64,000 nucleotides of DNA from the NCBI GenBank assembly GCA_963741985.1, contig CAVUKD010000002.1, positions 248,001 through 312,000 of the forward strand. Direction: 5' to 3'. The notes beneath the pieces are model-generated. The model saw only the letters and a list, made by a program, of their open reading frames with translations. It did not search any database and had not been told where the DNA came from. Below, one piece after another: positions 19,751-29,006 of the stretch. Every line of letters begins with the position of its first letter. Within the stretch, counting starts at the first letter, position 1. The position numbers and the translations under genes were made by a program. Source of the stretch: Cryomorpha sp963741985. GTDB taxonomy: Bacteria; Bacteroidota; Bacteroidia; Flavobacteriales_D; Cryomorphaceae.

Positions 19751-21829
19751 TTAAGTATCTTTCAATACATAAAGCACGCCCTGATTTACGTAAGGTTTGC
19801 CCGAACCATCACGGTATGCAATAATATATCGATAATAATCTTCGCGTGCAGGATGTCCATTCACCATTCCATTCCAGCCCACATCAATATCACTAGATGA
19901 AAATATTTTTTGCCCCCATTTATTGTAAATCTCCATTCGATACGAGTTGAAGTCTATAAATCCAGCTGTAGGTTTAAACACTTTATTGAAACCATTTATG
20001 ACAATGGTATTTGGAATCCACATATACGGCTCTTGAATAATACACACCACATTCGATTCAGAGGTTGTCTCATTTCCAAATTGATTCGCACCTTCCACAG
20101 CCACAATTTTATAACAAAACTCCCCCTCATCTTCTATAAATTCTTCGATGTTCTCTTCAAAGGAAAATTCGCCCGGAGAGAAGGTTGTGAAAAGCGAAAA
20201 AGCACTTTCTGAACCCAGTTTTCGATACACTTCATATTCCGTGACGCCGCCATCCCAGCTAGCATACCCCGTCCACTGAATAGAATTCACGAGGGATTCA
20301 GTGCTTGGAATCTGGCTCAAAACCATATTCTTCCCAATATTCGACTCTGCCAATTCCTGACCGCATCCATCAAAGGCTTTCCATTTATAGGTATAAACTG
20401 TATTGTCGGCATCTACATCGCTATCCAAAACAGTAAGAACGGGGTTGGCAGTTTGAGGATATATTCCTAAACTTTGAAAGGCCGCCCCACTTTTCGAGCG
20501 CATTAACTCATATTTCGTTCCCTGACCACTGGTATCCTGATACAAATCAATCTGAATATTGTGGTCGTCTATTGTCGTGACCCTATTTAAGTAATTAAAG
20601 GCAATAACTTCCGGATACTTCGTTTCAAAACAAGTCTGATTGGAAGTTGAAGGCCGCTCGATTCCATTGGAAATGGCTTCAATATATATGCAATAATCTG
20701 TATTTGGTTCGATATCCATCAGATAATTTAAGGTATTTTCTCCTGCTGTGCCAATTACCTGATCGGAACCACCATTTATGAAAGCATGGATTTTATATGA
20801 ATTCACCCCTTCGTCCCAGCCTGAATACGCTGTCCAGCTGATAGACGCCGTCTGACTACAATCCTGATAATCGCTTTTAGCAAAAATAGTGGTATATACA
20901 TTGCTAAATGACTGGTCATTACCGCAGCTATCAAAAGCAATAACGACCATATTTGTGGGTTTGTCGGAATTGGCTTCATTGTAATTGAAAACCGTGGGTT
21001 GATTTGCCTGGACATAGCCGGCATTGAGATATGTAGTATTTCCAGGTTGATAAATAACCGATTGAATAAGGTATTCATCCAGATCTGAGGCATCCGATGG
21101 ATACCAATAAATCTCAGCTTCCCCTGTAAGCGGATTTATAAGAACCGTCTCCACGACCGGAGCCAATGGGCCGAGCAAATCCTGAAACTGATTGATCGTT
21201 TCTTGCGAAAACATCTCACATTGAACACGTTGAAAAGAGACTTTGTAATTTATTGGAATAGGGTCGGCTGAGCAAAGTCCAAAAAGCGTGTCGCTGTAGG
21301 TTGTATCATTGGCATCCAGAGTTGCTACAGGGTTGTATCCGTTTCCGGAAATATTGCGGTAAACAACAAAATTCCCATCGGTGGGGGTACTCGCAAAAGG
21401 AGAATTCCAGGAAAGCTCGGCGACGGAACTCAGGCTGGAAGAATTGAGCGTTAAAAAAAGTGTAGAAACAGTATTTCCCGGTGCAGAACTTCCATTCCCA
21501 ACCGTTTGCAACCGATATGATACCGGCCCGGTACTCGCATTTACCAATCCATCCTGATAGGTAGTAGTGGTCTCGGGGCCAACGGTATTTACTACTTGAA
21601 AACCACTGCCATCGCCGATATCCCGTGAGATTTTATAATTGGAACCCACTGGAACATTTGTCGGAATTTGCCAGGTGAGCACAACGCTGCCATCAGGCTG
21701 AACATCTGCACAAAGCAATACCGGAGCCTGCAGTTGCGCGAATACAAATCCTGTAGAAGAACAGAATATCCATACCAGGGCAAAAAGAGATAAAATATGT
21801 GTTTTAAATTTCACCAGATTTCCTATCAA
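19751..21829 (-). CDS. Secreted Ig/FN3-repeat protein with T9SS type B (gliding-type) C-terminal domain
   Basis: 692 aa. A signal peptide ends near residue 32 (FVFAQ). It is followed by about five fibronectin-type-III-like repeats of about 95-105 residues (recurring SYKIHA/EYEVYRK-type strands and DYCIYIEA/EFCYKIVAVEG). The last 85 residues match the gliding-motility-associated type B sorting domain: WIPNTIVINGFNKVFKP, FNSYRMEIYNKWGQKIF, W-G-G and a terminal GVLYVLKD. It is predicted to be a T9SS-exported, surface-bound adhesin-like protein. The gene is monocistronic; no catalytic residues are recognised. Confidence 0.88.
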   Translation of the reverse strand: MIGNLVKFKTHILSLFALVWIFCSSTGFVFAQLQAPVLLCADVQPDGSVVLTWQIPTNVPVGSNYKISRDIGDGSGFQVVNTVGPETTTTYQDGLVNASTGPVSYRLQTVGNGSSAPGNTVSTLFLTLNSSSLSSVAELSWNSPFASTPTDGNFVVYRNISGNGYNPVATLDANDTTYSDTLFGLCSADPIPINYKVSFQRVQCEMFSQETINQFQDLLGPLAPVVETVLINPLTGEAEIYWYPSDASDLDEYLIQSVIYQPGNTTYLNAGYVQANQPTVFNYNEANSDKPTNMVVIAFDSCGNDQSFSNVYTTIFAKSDYQDCSQTASISWTAYSGWDEGVNSYKIHAFINGGSDQVIGTAGENTLNYLMDIEPNTDYCIYIEAISNGIERPSTSNQTCFETKYPEVIAFNYLNRVTTIDDHNIQIDLYQDTSGQGTKYELMRSKSGAAFQSLGIYPQTANPVLTVLDSDVDADNTVYTYKWKAFDGCGQELAESNIGKNMVLSQIPSTESLVNSIQWTGYASWDGGVTEYEVYRKLGSESAFSLFTTFSPGEFSFEENIEEFIEDEGEFCYKIVAVEGANQFGNETTSESNVVCIIQEPYMWIPNTIVINGFNKVFKPTAGFIDFNSYRMEIYNKWGQKIFSSSDIDVGWNGMVNGHPAREDYYRYIIAYRDGSGKPYVNQGVLYVLKDT

Positions 21830-21905
21830 TAAATGTAAACGCTATAGAATGTTATTTATTTGACGTTTACCCTTGAAAATTGTTGTGCCACGATCAAGGA
21901 TTAGA

Positions 21906-21913
21906 CAAAGGTA
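21906..21913 (-). promoter_or_regulatory. Putative promoter -7 box for the type B T9SS gene
   Basis: The minus strand reads TACCTTTG, an exact TAnnTTTG match, about 77 bp upstream of the ATG. A 7-bp inverted repeat (GTAAACG at 21835-21841 and CGTTTAC at 21864-21870) lies in the predicted 5' leader and could fold in the mRNA. Confidence 0.5.
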
Positions 21914-22057
21914 ATCGTGTTAATTGATTTGGGATAATGGGATGATTGTTTTAAGTGAAAATCGGAATTTTAAGAGAATTCCTTTCAGTTAAAAGCTGAT
22001 CCACACCCGCCCTAACCCTGGAATTTCGAAGGTGATGGTTGGCTGCGCTGAATATTT

Positions 22058-22086
22058 ACCCTGCGCAACTGTATTTTCCGCAGGGT
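22058..22086. repeat. Hairpin in a 0.93-kb gene-free region
   Basis: The gap 21830-22757 has no convincing gene; the short ORFs in it lack protein-like composition. The clearest structure is ACCCTGCG (22058-22065) pairing with CGCAGGGT (22079-22086) around a 13-nt loop, embedded in locally GC-richer DNA. It resembles a REP-type hairpin, but only one copy is seen here. Confidence 0.4.
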
Positions 22087-22581
22087 GAAAACCACCGCGG
22101 AGCGGCGATGAACTTTTTAAGGGGTTCCCCGTCATTTTTCAAAATGATTTTCAGAACAAATTTTGTCAGCAAGTCAAGCCGAAGCACATCGCATCGAGAT
22201 TTTATTCAAAACAAAATGAAGAAGTGAAAAAATGACTTAATAGTTTGGTAAACGGATAATTAAGACACATCAACTGGTTTTAAATCTTAGAAACTCATAG
22301 GTTCTATGCAAATAAAAGATTCTTAGGTTTGAATATGTATTATACTTCACGAAATGGTGTCATGATCATAGGGAATAGATGTCTTTCATCAATTAGAGAA
22401 TCCTTCATTGATCGCCACGCAGTAACTGGATATAAATCCATAGCCGCTCAAACATATTCAGGCTCGAGAAATCTTGCAATAACTGAGAAATCAGTCGATA
22501 CGACGCAAGCTCTTTCTTTTACTGAGGTACTACATACCTCAAGCCAAAAAAACCAAATTATTTAGTTCCCAATGAATTCCC

Positions 22582-22589
22582 TACTTTTG
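22582..22589 (+). promoter_or_regulatory. Putative promoter -7 box for DUF4290-murA
   Basis: TACTTTTG followed by C matches TAnnTTTGc exactly. A second copy of the same octamer lies at 22685-22692, closer to the gene. Either or both could drive DUF4290-murA transcription; the ATG is at 22758. Confidence 0.5.
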
Positions 22590-22757
22590 CACGGATCATT
22601 TTTTTACGGAAGTACTTCCCAAAAATAGATTGTGAAATTTTTAAAATGTTTAAAAAAAGATTTCGCAGCTTCCCCCCGGAAAGATACTTTTGATCAACTT
22701 TACACGTTAAAATAAATTCCCGGTGAAGAATCACCCGAAAATACCTGAAATCACTTT

Positions 22758-23417
22758 ATGAAAATATCTTACAACAGCTCGCGCCCCGACCTCATGCTGC
22801 CTGAGTATGGACGCAGTATCCACAACATGGTGAATCACTGTGTTGCTATTGAAGACCGTGAGGAGCGCAATAGATGCGCAAGAGCAATTATTACCATTAT
22901 GGGAAATTTGTTCCCTTATCTGCGCGATGTGGATGATTTCAAACACAAACTTTGGGATCATCTCTATATAATGTCCGATTTTCAACTCGACGTGGATGCA
23001 CCCTACCCGAAACCAGCTCGCGAAACATTTCAGGAAAAGCCAAGAACGGTGCCTTACCCTTCCGGGAAAATAAAATTTGGCCACTACGGCAAAACGATTG
23101 AAGCGATAATAGAACAAGTTTTAGCTGAAGAGGACGAAGAGAAAAGAAAAGAACTCGCCGTGAGCGTGGCCAACCTGATGAAAAAGACCTATGTGGTATG
23201 GAATCAGAATAGCGTGAAGGACGAGGTTATTGCCAGCGACTTGATGAAATTATCAGACGGAAAACTGAAAATCGAAAACCCCGAAGAAACATTGGCTTCA
23301 ACAAAAGAAGTAATGCAGGAAATGGGTGTTCAGCGCAATCAAAAATCCCAGAACAACCGTTCGCGGAAGCGCCCACAATCGGGACGTAAAGGAGGACAAC
23401 GAAAGAAGCGAAATTAA
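22758..23417 (+). CDS. DUF4290 family protein
   Basis: A 219-aa cytoplasmic protein of a Bacteroidota-specific conserved family, recognisable from its opening YNSSRPDLMLPEYGRSIHNM and the MGNLFPYLRDVDDFKHKLWDHL segment. It ends in a very basic tail (RNQKSQNNRSRKRPQSGRK and GGQRKKRN), which suggests RNA or acidic partner binding. It is 3 nt upstream of murA, the usual neighbourhood for this family, so a link to cell-wall synthesis control is plausible. The function is uncharacterised. Confidence 0.85.
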   Translation: MKISYNSSRPDLMLPEYGRSIHNMVNHCVAIEDREERNRCARAIITIMGNLFPYLRDVDDFKHKLWDHLYIMSDFQLDVDAPYPKPARETFQEKPRTVPYPSGKIKFGHYGKTIEAIIEQVLAEEDEEKRKELAVSVANLMKKTYVVWNQNSVKDEVIASDLMKLSDGKLKIENPEETLASTKEVMQEMGVQRNQKSQNNRSRKRPQSGRKGGQRKKRN

Positions 23418-23420
23418 ACT

Positions 23421-24728
23421 ATGGGAGCATTTGAAATTATTGGGGGAACCAAATTAAAAGGAGAACTCATTCCACAAGGGGCCAAAAATGAAGTGCTTCA
23501 GATTTTATGCGCTGTACTGCTCACTCCAGAGCGCGTTGAAATTGAAAACGTGCCGGACATAGTAGATGTTAATAAACTCATTGACCTATTAGGTGACCTT
23601 GGCGTGAAAGTTGAAAAACTAGGAAAGGAACACTACGCCTTCACAGCTGAGAAAGTGGATATTGAATACCTTCACAGCGATACCTTTAAAACAAAAGGAA
23701 GCGGTTTGCGAGGATCCATAATGATCGTGGGGCCACTCCTCGCCCGCTTTGGCAAAGGGTATATCCCAAAACCCGGTGGCGACAAAATCGGACGACGACG
23801 TCTCGACACCCATTTTATTGGATTTCAAAAGCTTGGAGCGAATTTCAATTATCAGTCTAAAGAAAATTTTTACCAGGTAGAAGCCAATCACCTGAAAGGC
23901 ACCTACCTCCACCTCGACGAACCATCGGTAACCGGCACAGCCAATATAATAATGGCTGCCTCCATGGCCAAAGGAACCACAACGCTTTACAATGCGGCTT
24001 GCGAACCCTATATACAGCAGCTCTGCAAAATGCTCAACACCATGGGCGCAAAAATTAAGGGAGCAGGTTCCAATCTCATTACCATTGAAGGAGTAGAGTT
24101 CCTCGGTGGATGCAAACACCGTGTGCTTCCCGACATGATCGAAATCGGAAGTTTTATCGGCCTCGCCGCTATGACTGGATCAGAAATCACGATCAAAGAT
24201 GTCAATTATCCGATGTTGGGAATTATTCCAGATACTTTTAAAAGGCTCGGAATAAAAATGGAACGCAAAGGCGATGATATTTACATTCCGGCCCAAGATC
24301 GATATGAAATTGAATCGTATATTGATGGCTCCATAATGACGATTTCCGACCACCCATGGCCGGGCTTCACTCCCGACCTTTTGAGTATTGTTTTGGTCGT
24401 AGCCACACAGGCCAAAGGTTCCGTGCTCATACACCAGAAAATGTTTGAGAGCCGCCTATTCTTCGTGGATAAACTCATCGATATGGGGGCACAGATTATT
24501 CTTTGCGATCCGCACAGAGCCACTGTTATTGGTCTCGACCATCAGGTAAAATTACGTGGAATATCAATGACTTCACCCGATATACGTGCAGGTGTGTCCC
24601 TACTTATCGCAGCACTGAGCGCAGAAGGAAAAAGTACCATACATAATATTGAACAAATAGATCGCGGATACCAAAATATTGACACGCGTTTGCAAGCAAT
24701 TGGTGCAAATATCAAACGCATTTCGTAA
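23421..24728 (+). CDS. murA: UDP-N-acetylglucosamine 1-carboxyvinyltransferase (MurA), Asp-type
   Basis: First committed step of peptidoglycan synthesis: transfer of enolpyruvate from PEP to UDP-GlcNAc in the cytoplasm. It is 435 aa with both inside-out alpha/beta domains. The conserved AKNE is at residues 21-24. The catalytic loop reads PGGDKIGRR, so residue 121 is Asp where E. coli MurA has Cys115. That replacement is known in naturally fosfomycin-insensitive MurA proteins, because Cys is the residue alkylated. It is co-transcribed with DUF4290 (3-nt gap). Confidence 0.97.
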   Translation: MGAFEIIGGTKLKGELIPQGAKNEVLQILCAVLLTPERVEIENVPDIVDVNKLIDLLGDLGVKVEKLGKEHYAFTAEKVDIEYLHSDTFKTKGSGLRGSIMIVGPLLARFGKGYIPKPGGDKIGRRRLDTHFIGFQKLGANFNYQSKENFYQVEANHLKGTYLHLDEPSVTGTANIIMAASMAKGTTTLYNAACEPYIQQLCKMLNTMGAKIKGAGSNLITIEGVEFLGGCKHRVLPDMIEIGSFIGLAAMTGSEITIKDVNYPMLGIIPDTFKRLGIKMERKGDDIYIPAQDRYEIESYIDGSIMTISDHPWPGFTPDLLSIVLVVATQAKGSVLIHQKMFESRLFFVDKLIDMGAQIILCDPHRATVIGLDHQVKLRGISMTSPDIRAGVSLLIAALSAEGKSTIHNIEQIDRGYQNIDTRLQAIGANIKRIS

Positions 24729-24776
24729 CTTGGTATAGATTTTGTCATTTAAAGAAAAACATAAACAGGATAAAAA

Positions 24777-25358
24777 ATGAAAATTTTAAAATATGCACTT
24801 CCAATTGCAGCCATCGTTTTGCTCGCTGCATTTGCCATTCCTAAATACGATACATCAGAAAACGTAAGTATAAAGACAGACCAAAATATCACGACGGTTC
24901 CACAAACCGGATTGAATGTAGGCGACATAGCTCCTGATCTGGAGTTTAAAAACCCGGATGGTAAAATGATTAAACTTTCCTCACTGAGAGGAAATATCGT
25001 TTTGGTTGATTTCTGGGCTTCGTGGTGCGGGCCTTGCAGACGTGAAAACCCAAATGTGGTAGCGGCTTACAACAAATATAGCAACGCAAAATTTAAAGAC
25101 GCTAAAGGATTTAAAATCTACAGCGTGAGTCTTGACAAGAGCAAAGACGCTTGGGTAAATGCGATTGCACAAGATAAACTGATCTGGCCTGATCATGTAA
25201 GCGATTTGGGTGGCTGGGCGTCACAACCAGCTCAAATTTATGGAATCAGAAGTATTCCGCAGAGCTTTTTGCTGGACAAAAACGGAGTAATCATTGCGCA
25301 AAATTTAAGAGGCCAAAATCTACATACCACCCTCGACGGGATGGTGAAGAGTTTGTAA
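24777..25358 (+). CDS. TlpA-like membrane-anchored thioredoxin
   Basis: 193 aa with an N-terminal membrane anchor or signal (about residues 5-22), a short linker and a TlpA/AhpC-TSA type thioredoxin fold. The active site WCGPC has Cys84 and Cys87, and the cis-Pro region IRSIPQSFLLDKNG is present. It is predicted to reduce or isomerise disulfides on the periplasmic side. It lies 48 nt after murA; a terminator-like hairpin follows at 25541. Confidence 0.9.
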   Translation: MKILKYALPIAAIVLLAAFAIPKYDTSENVSIKTDQNITTVPQTGLNVGDIAPDLEFKNPDGKMIKLSSLRGNIVLVDFWASWCGPCRRENPNVVAAYNKYSNAKFKDAKGFKIYSVSLDKSKDAWVNAIAQDKLIWPDHVSDLGGWASQPAQIYGIRSIPQSFLLDKNGVIIAQNLRGQNLHTTLDGMVKSL

Positions 25359-25540
25359 TTCTATTGACAGCTTATATAGTCTGCTATCTGCGTTGCACTG
25401 CTTTTGCAAACAGTCATTGATAAAGTCCTTGGGTTTCAAAAGTGCGTGCGCCTTCCTATCGAACTGTATAAATCAGTCACTTGGCTTATTTGACATTTAA
25501 TAATTTTACGAGACCCCCATTATTATTGGTTTATTGATAG

Positions 25541-25568
25541 AAGCACGCTGTGAGGCGTGCTTTTATTT
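25541..25568 (+). terminator. Intrinsic terminator downstream of the thioredoxin gene
   Basis: AAGCACGC-TGTGAG-GCGTGCTT is a perfect 8-bp stem with a 6-nt loop followed by TTATTTT. It lies about 180 nt after the thioredoxin stop and just before the end of the convergent pseudogene. The DNA between 25359 and 25540 shows no gene. Confidence 0.75.
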
Positions 25569-25611
25569 TCTGGGGAGTATGGAGTTCTTAGTGGAAGTTT
25601 CGGAAGCATTA

Positions 25612-26290
25612 TTACCTGACTATTGAAAATAATTTAGAGATAGGAATATCATCGATTGAAAATTTTAGGATATACACCTGTTAGAAGCAGTAGAAGATTT
25701 AACGCCTTCCGAGTATTTCCTGCAGAACCATTTTCTTTTCCCAGAATGGCAATTTTCTTATCTTGAATGGAATACAACGCAAATTGAACTTGTTTTCCAC
25801 ATTACAAATTAAAATCTACCGTAATTTTCCTATTAGCCGGATTGGGAGTAATACTGAGATCTGAAATTGGTGGACTTAAATGATTTCTCAATCCAACAAT
25901 AGAATTAGTCTGATTAAAACTATTATCTGACCAGTACCCTAAAGAATCATAAGCTGCTACAACAGTGTGTACTACTGGTAATGGATTGCCGGGAGTATAA
26001 TACGTGTAGAGATCTATGTGGAATGAGGACATATCAAAACTATTCGAAGACACAAGACTTCGAAGCAGTGGTCCCCAAAGATGTCTTCAAATCACATTAG
26101 GAAATGTATCCGTCGGAGTAATCAATTCACGGTATGCGTCCGCTTCAATAGGGAGCGGCCCTTTAAACGATAGTCCTAAGCCACCACTGCCTCCATCTGA
26201 ACTTCCGTAGCAAGTTACAGTATGGGTATAAGACATCTCAAATTCAAAAGGAAACCTTAATACATCCAGCCTATAGCAAGTCATACCCAA
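25612..26290 (-). pseudogene. Decayed T9SS type A secreted protein gene (3' part)
   Basis: On the minus strand one frame reads a C-terminal portion typical of flavobacterial T9SS cargo. It runs from LRFPFEFEMSY through TPTDTFPNVI, then an in-frame TGA (26087-26089), then a segment ending ITPNPANRKITVDFNL and an in-frame TAA (25802-25804). It continues GKQVQFALYSIQDKKIAIL and LLTGVYP, then needs a frameshift to read FSIDDIPISKLFSIVR before TAA at 25612-25614. All T9SS sorting-domain landmarks are present but broken by two stops and at least one frameshift. The 5' part of the gene is not found upstream. Confidence 0.8.
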
Positions 26291-26349
26291 ATTCGTTGCA
26301 TTTTATCATGCGATGGCCATGCTTCCGGATGTCAGCTTTTAAATTCCCA

Positions 26350-26640
26350 CTATAAGGGCTCCATCTCCGGTAAATTGGTTAATACTCGACGTAATGTCTG
26401 ACCAAGATAAATTACAAAATTGCTAAAAACATTGCGCTCCAGAGGGATATGATGGTCTCTAACTATGCGTTTCATTACTTTCGTTAATGCTGTAATTCCA
26501 ATGCATATCTGATCCACCCTCCCCGGATCAAAAGCATCAATCTCAATCACACACAAGATAGAATCAAACTTAGCCTCAAAATCGGTAGAATGAAGCACGG
26601 GTTGCCCAGGAGATAGAAAAGGGGAAAAAGAAGAAAACAA
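26350..26640 (-). other. Unassigned 96-codon ORF in decayed intergenic DNA
   Basis: An open frame with protein-like composition in its second half (ITALTKVMKRIVRDH, FSNFVIYLGQTLRRVL) but without a good start context or recognised family. It lies just upstream of the T9SS pseudogene and may be another degraded fragment. The rest of 26641-26940 shows no gene. Confidence 0.2.
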
Positions 26641-26987
26641 AATAATCCTTACGTACGATTATCCATTACCGGATAGGTTTAGAAGATAGTGACAATGTAC
26701 GACATAAATTTTTTCCTCGCCGAACCATTCACGCTATCACAGAAAAGCGATGGGGTGAATGCTGTGGAATTAATCAAGACCTAACAGGTAACCTGGTCTT
26801 CCACCGCTCAAGATAGACTCCGTTTCTCAACAATTACCCCCCACGACGAATTAAAGAAGGCTTTCACCGCAACACCAAAAAATCCCCTCCAGACTCCTGA
26901 CTCCTGACCGCTCCCCCCTGCCTATTTGTCATATTTCCACACTTGGTGCATTATTTGCAAATAGCGCACCATAGAAATAAATCCGTG

Positions 26988-27593
26988 ATGACCGAAAATA
27001 TGAATCATACAGATCAAACACAGGAAATGAAAGAACAATCAGAAGCGAATAATCAGGAAGAAAACGTTTCGAATACTGAAAATACAAACCCCAAAGAGGG
27101 AAAAAGCACCGAAAGCGATCCTACTGAAACATCCAAGGAAGACAGTTTACTGACGGAATTGCAGAAAAAGTATGACACGCTGAACGATAAGTATCTGCGT
27201 ATGTACAGTGAGTTTGAAAATTTTCGACGCAGAACGGCCAAAGAAAAACTCGAAAGCCTTCGCTCAGGAGGAGCCACTATTGTTAAGGATCTCCTCCCGG
27301 TAGTAGATGACTTCGACAGAGCTATGGTATCCAATGAATTGGTGGATGATCCCGAAGCTTTGAAAGAAGGATTTAAACTTATTCACGCCAAGTTGTATCG
27401 CATCCTAGAACAACAAGGTCTCAAACCCATGGACAGCATGGAAAAACCTTTTGATACCGAATACCACGATGCAATTACCAATATCCCGGCTCCTACCGAT
27501 GATTTGAAAGGAAAAGTTGTGGACGTAGCCGAGAAAGGTTATTTCTTTAACGATACCGTTTTGCGTCATGCAAAAGTGATTGTAGGTCAATAA
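26988..27593 (+). CDS. grpE: GrpE, nucleotide exchange factor of DnaK
   Basis: 201 aa from the ATG at 26988. The longer frame from 26943 adds a non-conserved leader. An acidic, disordered N-terminus (about 1-60) is followed by the long coiled coil with YLRMYSEFENFRRRTAKEK and the C-terminal beta domain ending FFNDTVLRHAKVIVGQ. GrpE releases ADP from DnaK. It is directly followed by dnaJ (35-nt gap), forming a co-chaperone operon without dnaK in the window. Confidence 0.95.
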   Translation: MTENMNHTDQTQEMKEQSEANNQEENVSNTENTNPKEGKSTESDPTETSKEDSLLTELQKKYDTLNDKYLRMYSEFENFRRRTAKEKLESLRSGGATIVKDLLPVVDDFDRAMVSNELVDDPEALKEGFKLIHAKLYRILEQQGLKPMDSMEKPFDTEYHDAITNIPAPTDDLKGKVVDVAEKGYFFNDTVLRHAKVIVGQ

Positions 27594-27628
27594 AATAGAA
27601 TTCGAAACAAAGCATACCCGTTTTTTAG

Positions 27629-28756
27629 ATGGCGAAAAGAGATTATTACGAAATATTGAGCGTATCCCGCACCGCAGAACAAATTGAACTTAAAAAATCA
27701 TACCGCAAGCTTGCGCTGAAATATCACCCGGACAAAAACCCGGATGATGAAGAAGCCGAACATAAATTTAAGGAGGCAGCCGAAGCGTACGAAGTTTTGA
27801 GCAACCCTGAAAAAAGACAGCGCTACGATCGTTTTGGTCACGAAGGACTCCGCGGAGGCGGTGGCAATGGATTTGGCGGGGGCGGCATGAATATGGACGA
27901 CATATTCTCCCAATTCGGTGATATCTTTGGAAACGCTTTCGGTGGCGGGGGCTTTAGCAGCGGCTTCGGTGGTGGCGGACAACGTCGCCGCAGGAAAGGC
28001 ACGAACCTTCGCATAAAAGTGCGCCTCGAACTGTCCGAGATTCTTAAGGGAGCCACCAAAAAGATTAAAGTCAACAAATTGGTTCCCGCCGATGGCGCGA
28101 CTTTCAAAACCTGCACCACCTGTCACGGATCGGGTCAGGTTACGCGCATAGCGAATACCATTTTAGGTCAGATGCAAACCGCGTCCACCTGCCCTTCTTG
28201 CCACGGCGCCGGACAGATATTGGACAAGAAACCACCGGGCTCCGATGAAAACGGCTTGGTACGTAAGGAAGAAATAATTGAAATAAAAATTCCGGCAGGC
28301 GTTGAAGAAGGAATGCAGCTCAATGTCAGCGGAAAAGGAAATGCCGCTCCAATGGGTGGTTCTCCCGGCGATCTGCACGTAGTAATTGAAGAAGTTGAGC
28401 ATGCGACCATCAAAAGAAATGGCCAGAATCTGCATTATGATCTTTATGTAAGCTTCCTGGACGCCGCTCTCGGTGGCGACGCCGAAGTACCGTTGGTAGA
28501 GGGAAAAGCCAAAATCACCATTAACGCTGGAACACAAAGCGGAAAAATGGTTCGCCTTCGCGGCAAAGGACTCCCAAGCGTGCAGCGACATGGCAAAGGC
28601 GATATGCTCGTGAATATAAATGTATGGACACCGAAGCAATTAAGCTCTGAAGAGCAAAAAACGCTTGAATCTTTTCGCTCAAGCGAAAACTTTCAGCCCA
28701 TGGCCGATCATGATGAGAAGAGCTTTTTCCAGAAGGTGAAGGATCTTTTTGAATAA
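27629..28756 (+). CDS. dnaJ: DnaJ, Hsp40 co-chaperone with reduced zinc domain
   Basis: 375 aa. The J domain has HPD at residues 33-35, and a Gly/Phe-rich region follows (about 70-122). The zinc region shows only two CxxCxGxG motifs (CTTCHGSG and CPSCHGAG), not the four of E. coli DnaJ, so only one zinc site can form. The substrate-binding beta domains follow (KIPAGVEEGMQL, VSGKGNAAPMGG). It stimulates DnaK ATPase and delivers clients. The shortened zinc region is probably lineage-typical in Flavobacteriia rather than a local defect, since the rest of the protein is intact. Confidence 0.95.
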   Translation: MAKRDYYEILSVSRTAEQIELKKSYRKLALKYHPDKNPDDEEAEHKFKEAAEAYEVLSNPEKRQRYDRFGHEGLRGGGGNGFGGGGMNMDDIFSQFGDIFGNAFGGGGFSSGFGGGGQRRRRKGTNLRIKVRLELSEILKGATKKIKVNKLVPADGATFKTCTTCHGSGQVTRIANTILGQMQTASTCPSCHGAGQILDKKPPGSDENGLVRKEEIIEIKIPAGVEEGMQLNVSGKGNAAPMGGSPGDLHVVIEEVEHATIKRNGQNLHYDLYVSFLDAALGGDAEVPLVEGKAKITINAGTQSGKMVRLRGKGLPSVQRHGKGDMLVNINVWTPKQLSSEEQKTLESFRSSENFQPMADHDEKSFFQKVKDLFE

Positions 28757-28794
28757 AAGTTTGCAAAAAAAGGATTTTTCGCGGAGACGCCATG

Positions 28795-28885
28795 GTGCGT
28801 AAAGGACGCCAAAGAAAAAAGAAATTTGCTTTTTTTTCCTTCCTCACCTGAATGCGCAGTTTCTTTTCTTAGCGCCTTTGCGTGA
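28795..28885. repeat. Imperfect inverted repeat between dnaJ and nadC
   Basis: The left arm 28795-28824 (GTGCGTAAAGGACGCC then A-rich) and right arm 28859-28885 (T-rich then AGCGCCTTTGCGTGA) are imperfect reverse complements of about 27 nt around about 34 nt. The motif resembles the GACGCAAAGGCGC-type palindromic intergenic repeats found scattered in several phyla. It could also act as a terminator after dnaJ. Confidence 0.5.
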
Positions 28886-29006
28886 TATAAGAGTGAGCGT
28901 ATCTTGGATGCTGATCGCAGCGTAAGTAGCGAACACTCAGTGAAACTTTGTGAGCACAGCAAACGAAATATTTGCGACTTTTGTACCACCATTAAAACCA
29001 AAGGTT

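Noticed and set aside
22039..22565. Small ORFs of 62 and 78 codons in the 21.8-22.8 kb gap
   Set aside because: Their composition is not protein-like, there is no recognisable family and no ribosome-binding context; they overlap hairpin-containing non-coding DNA.
25359..25540. tRNA gene after the thioredoxin gene
   Set aside because: The strong hairpin at 25541 first suggested an RNA gene, but no cloverleaf or TPsiC-like sequence is present; it is a terminator.
27838..28119. Pro-rich ORF opposite dnaJ
   Set aside because: It is the antisense shadow of the Gly-rich DnaJ linker.
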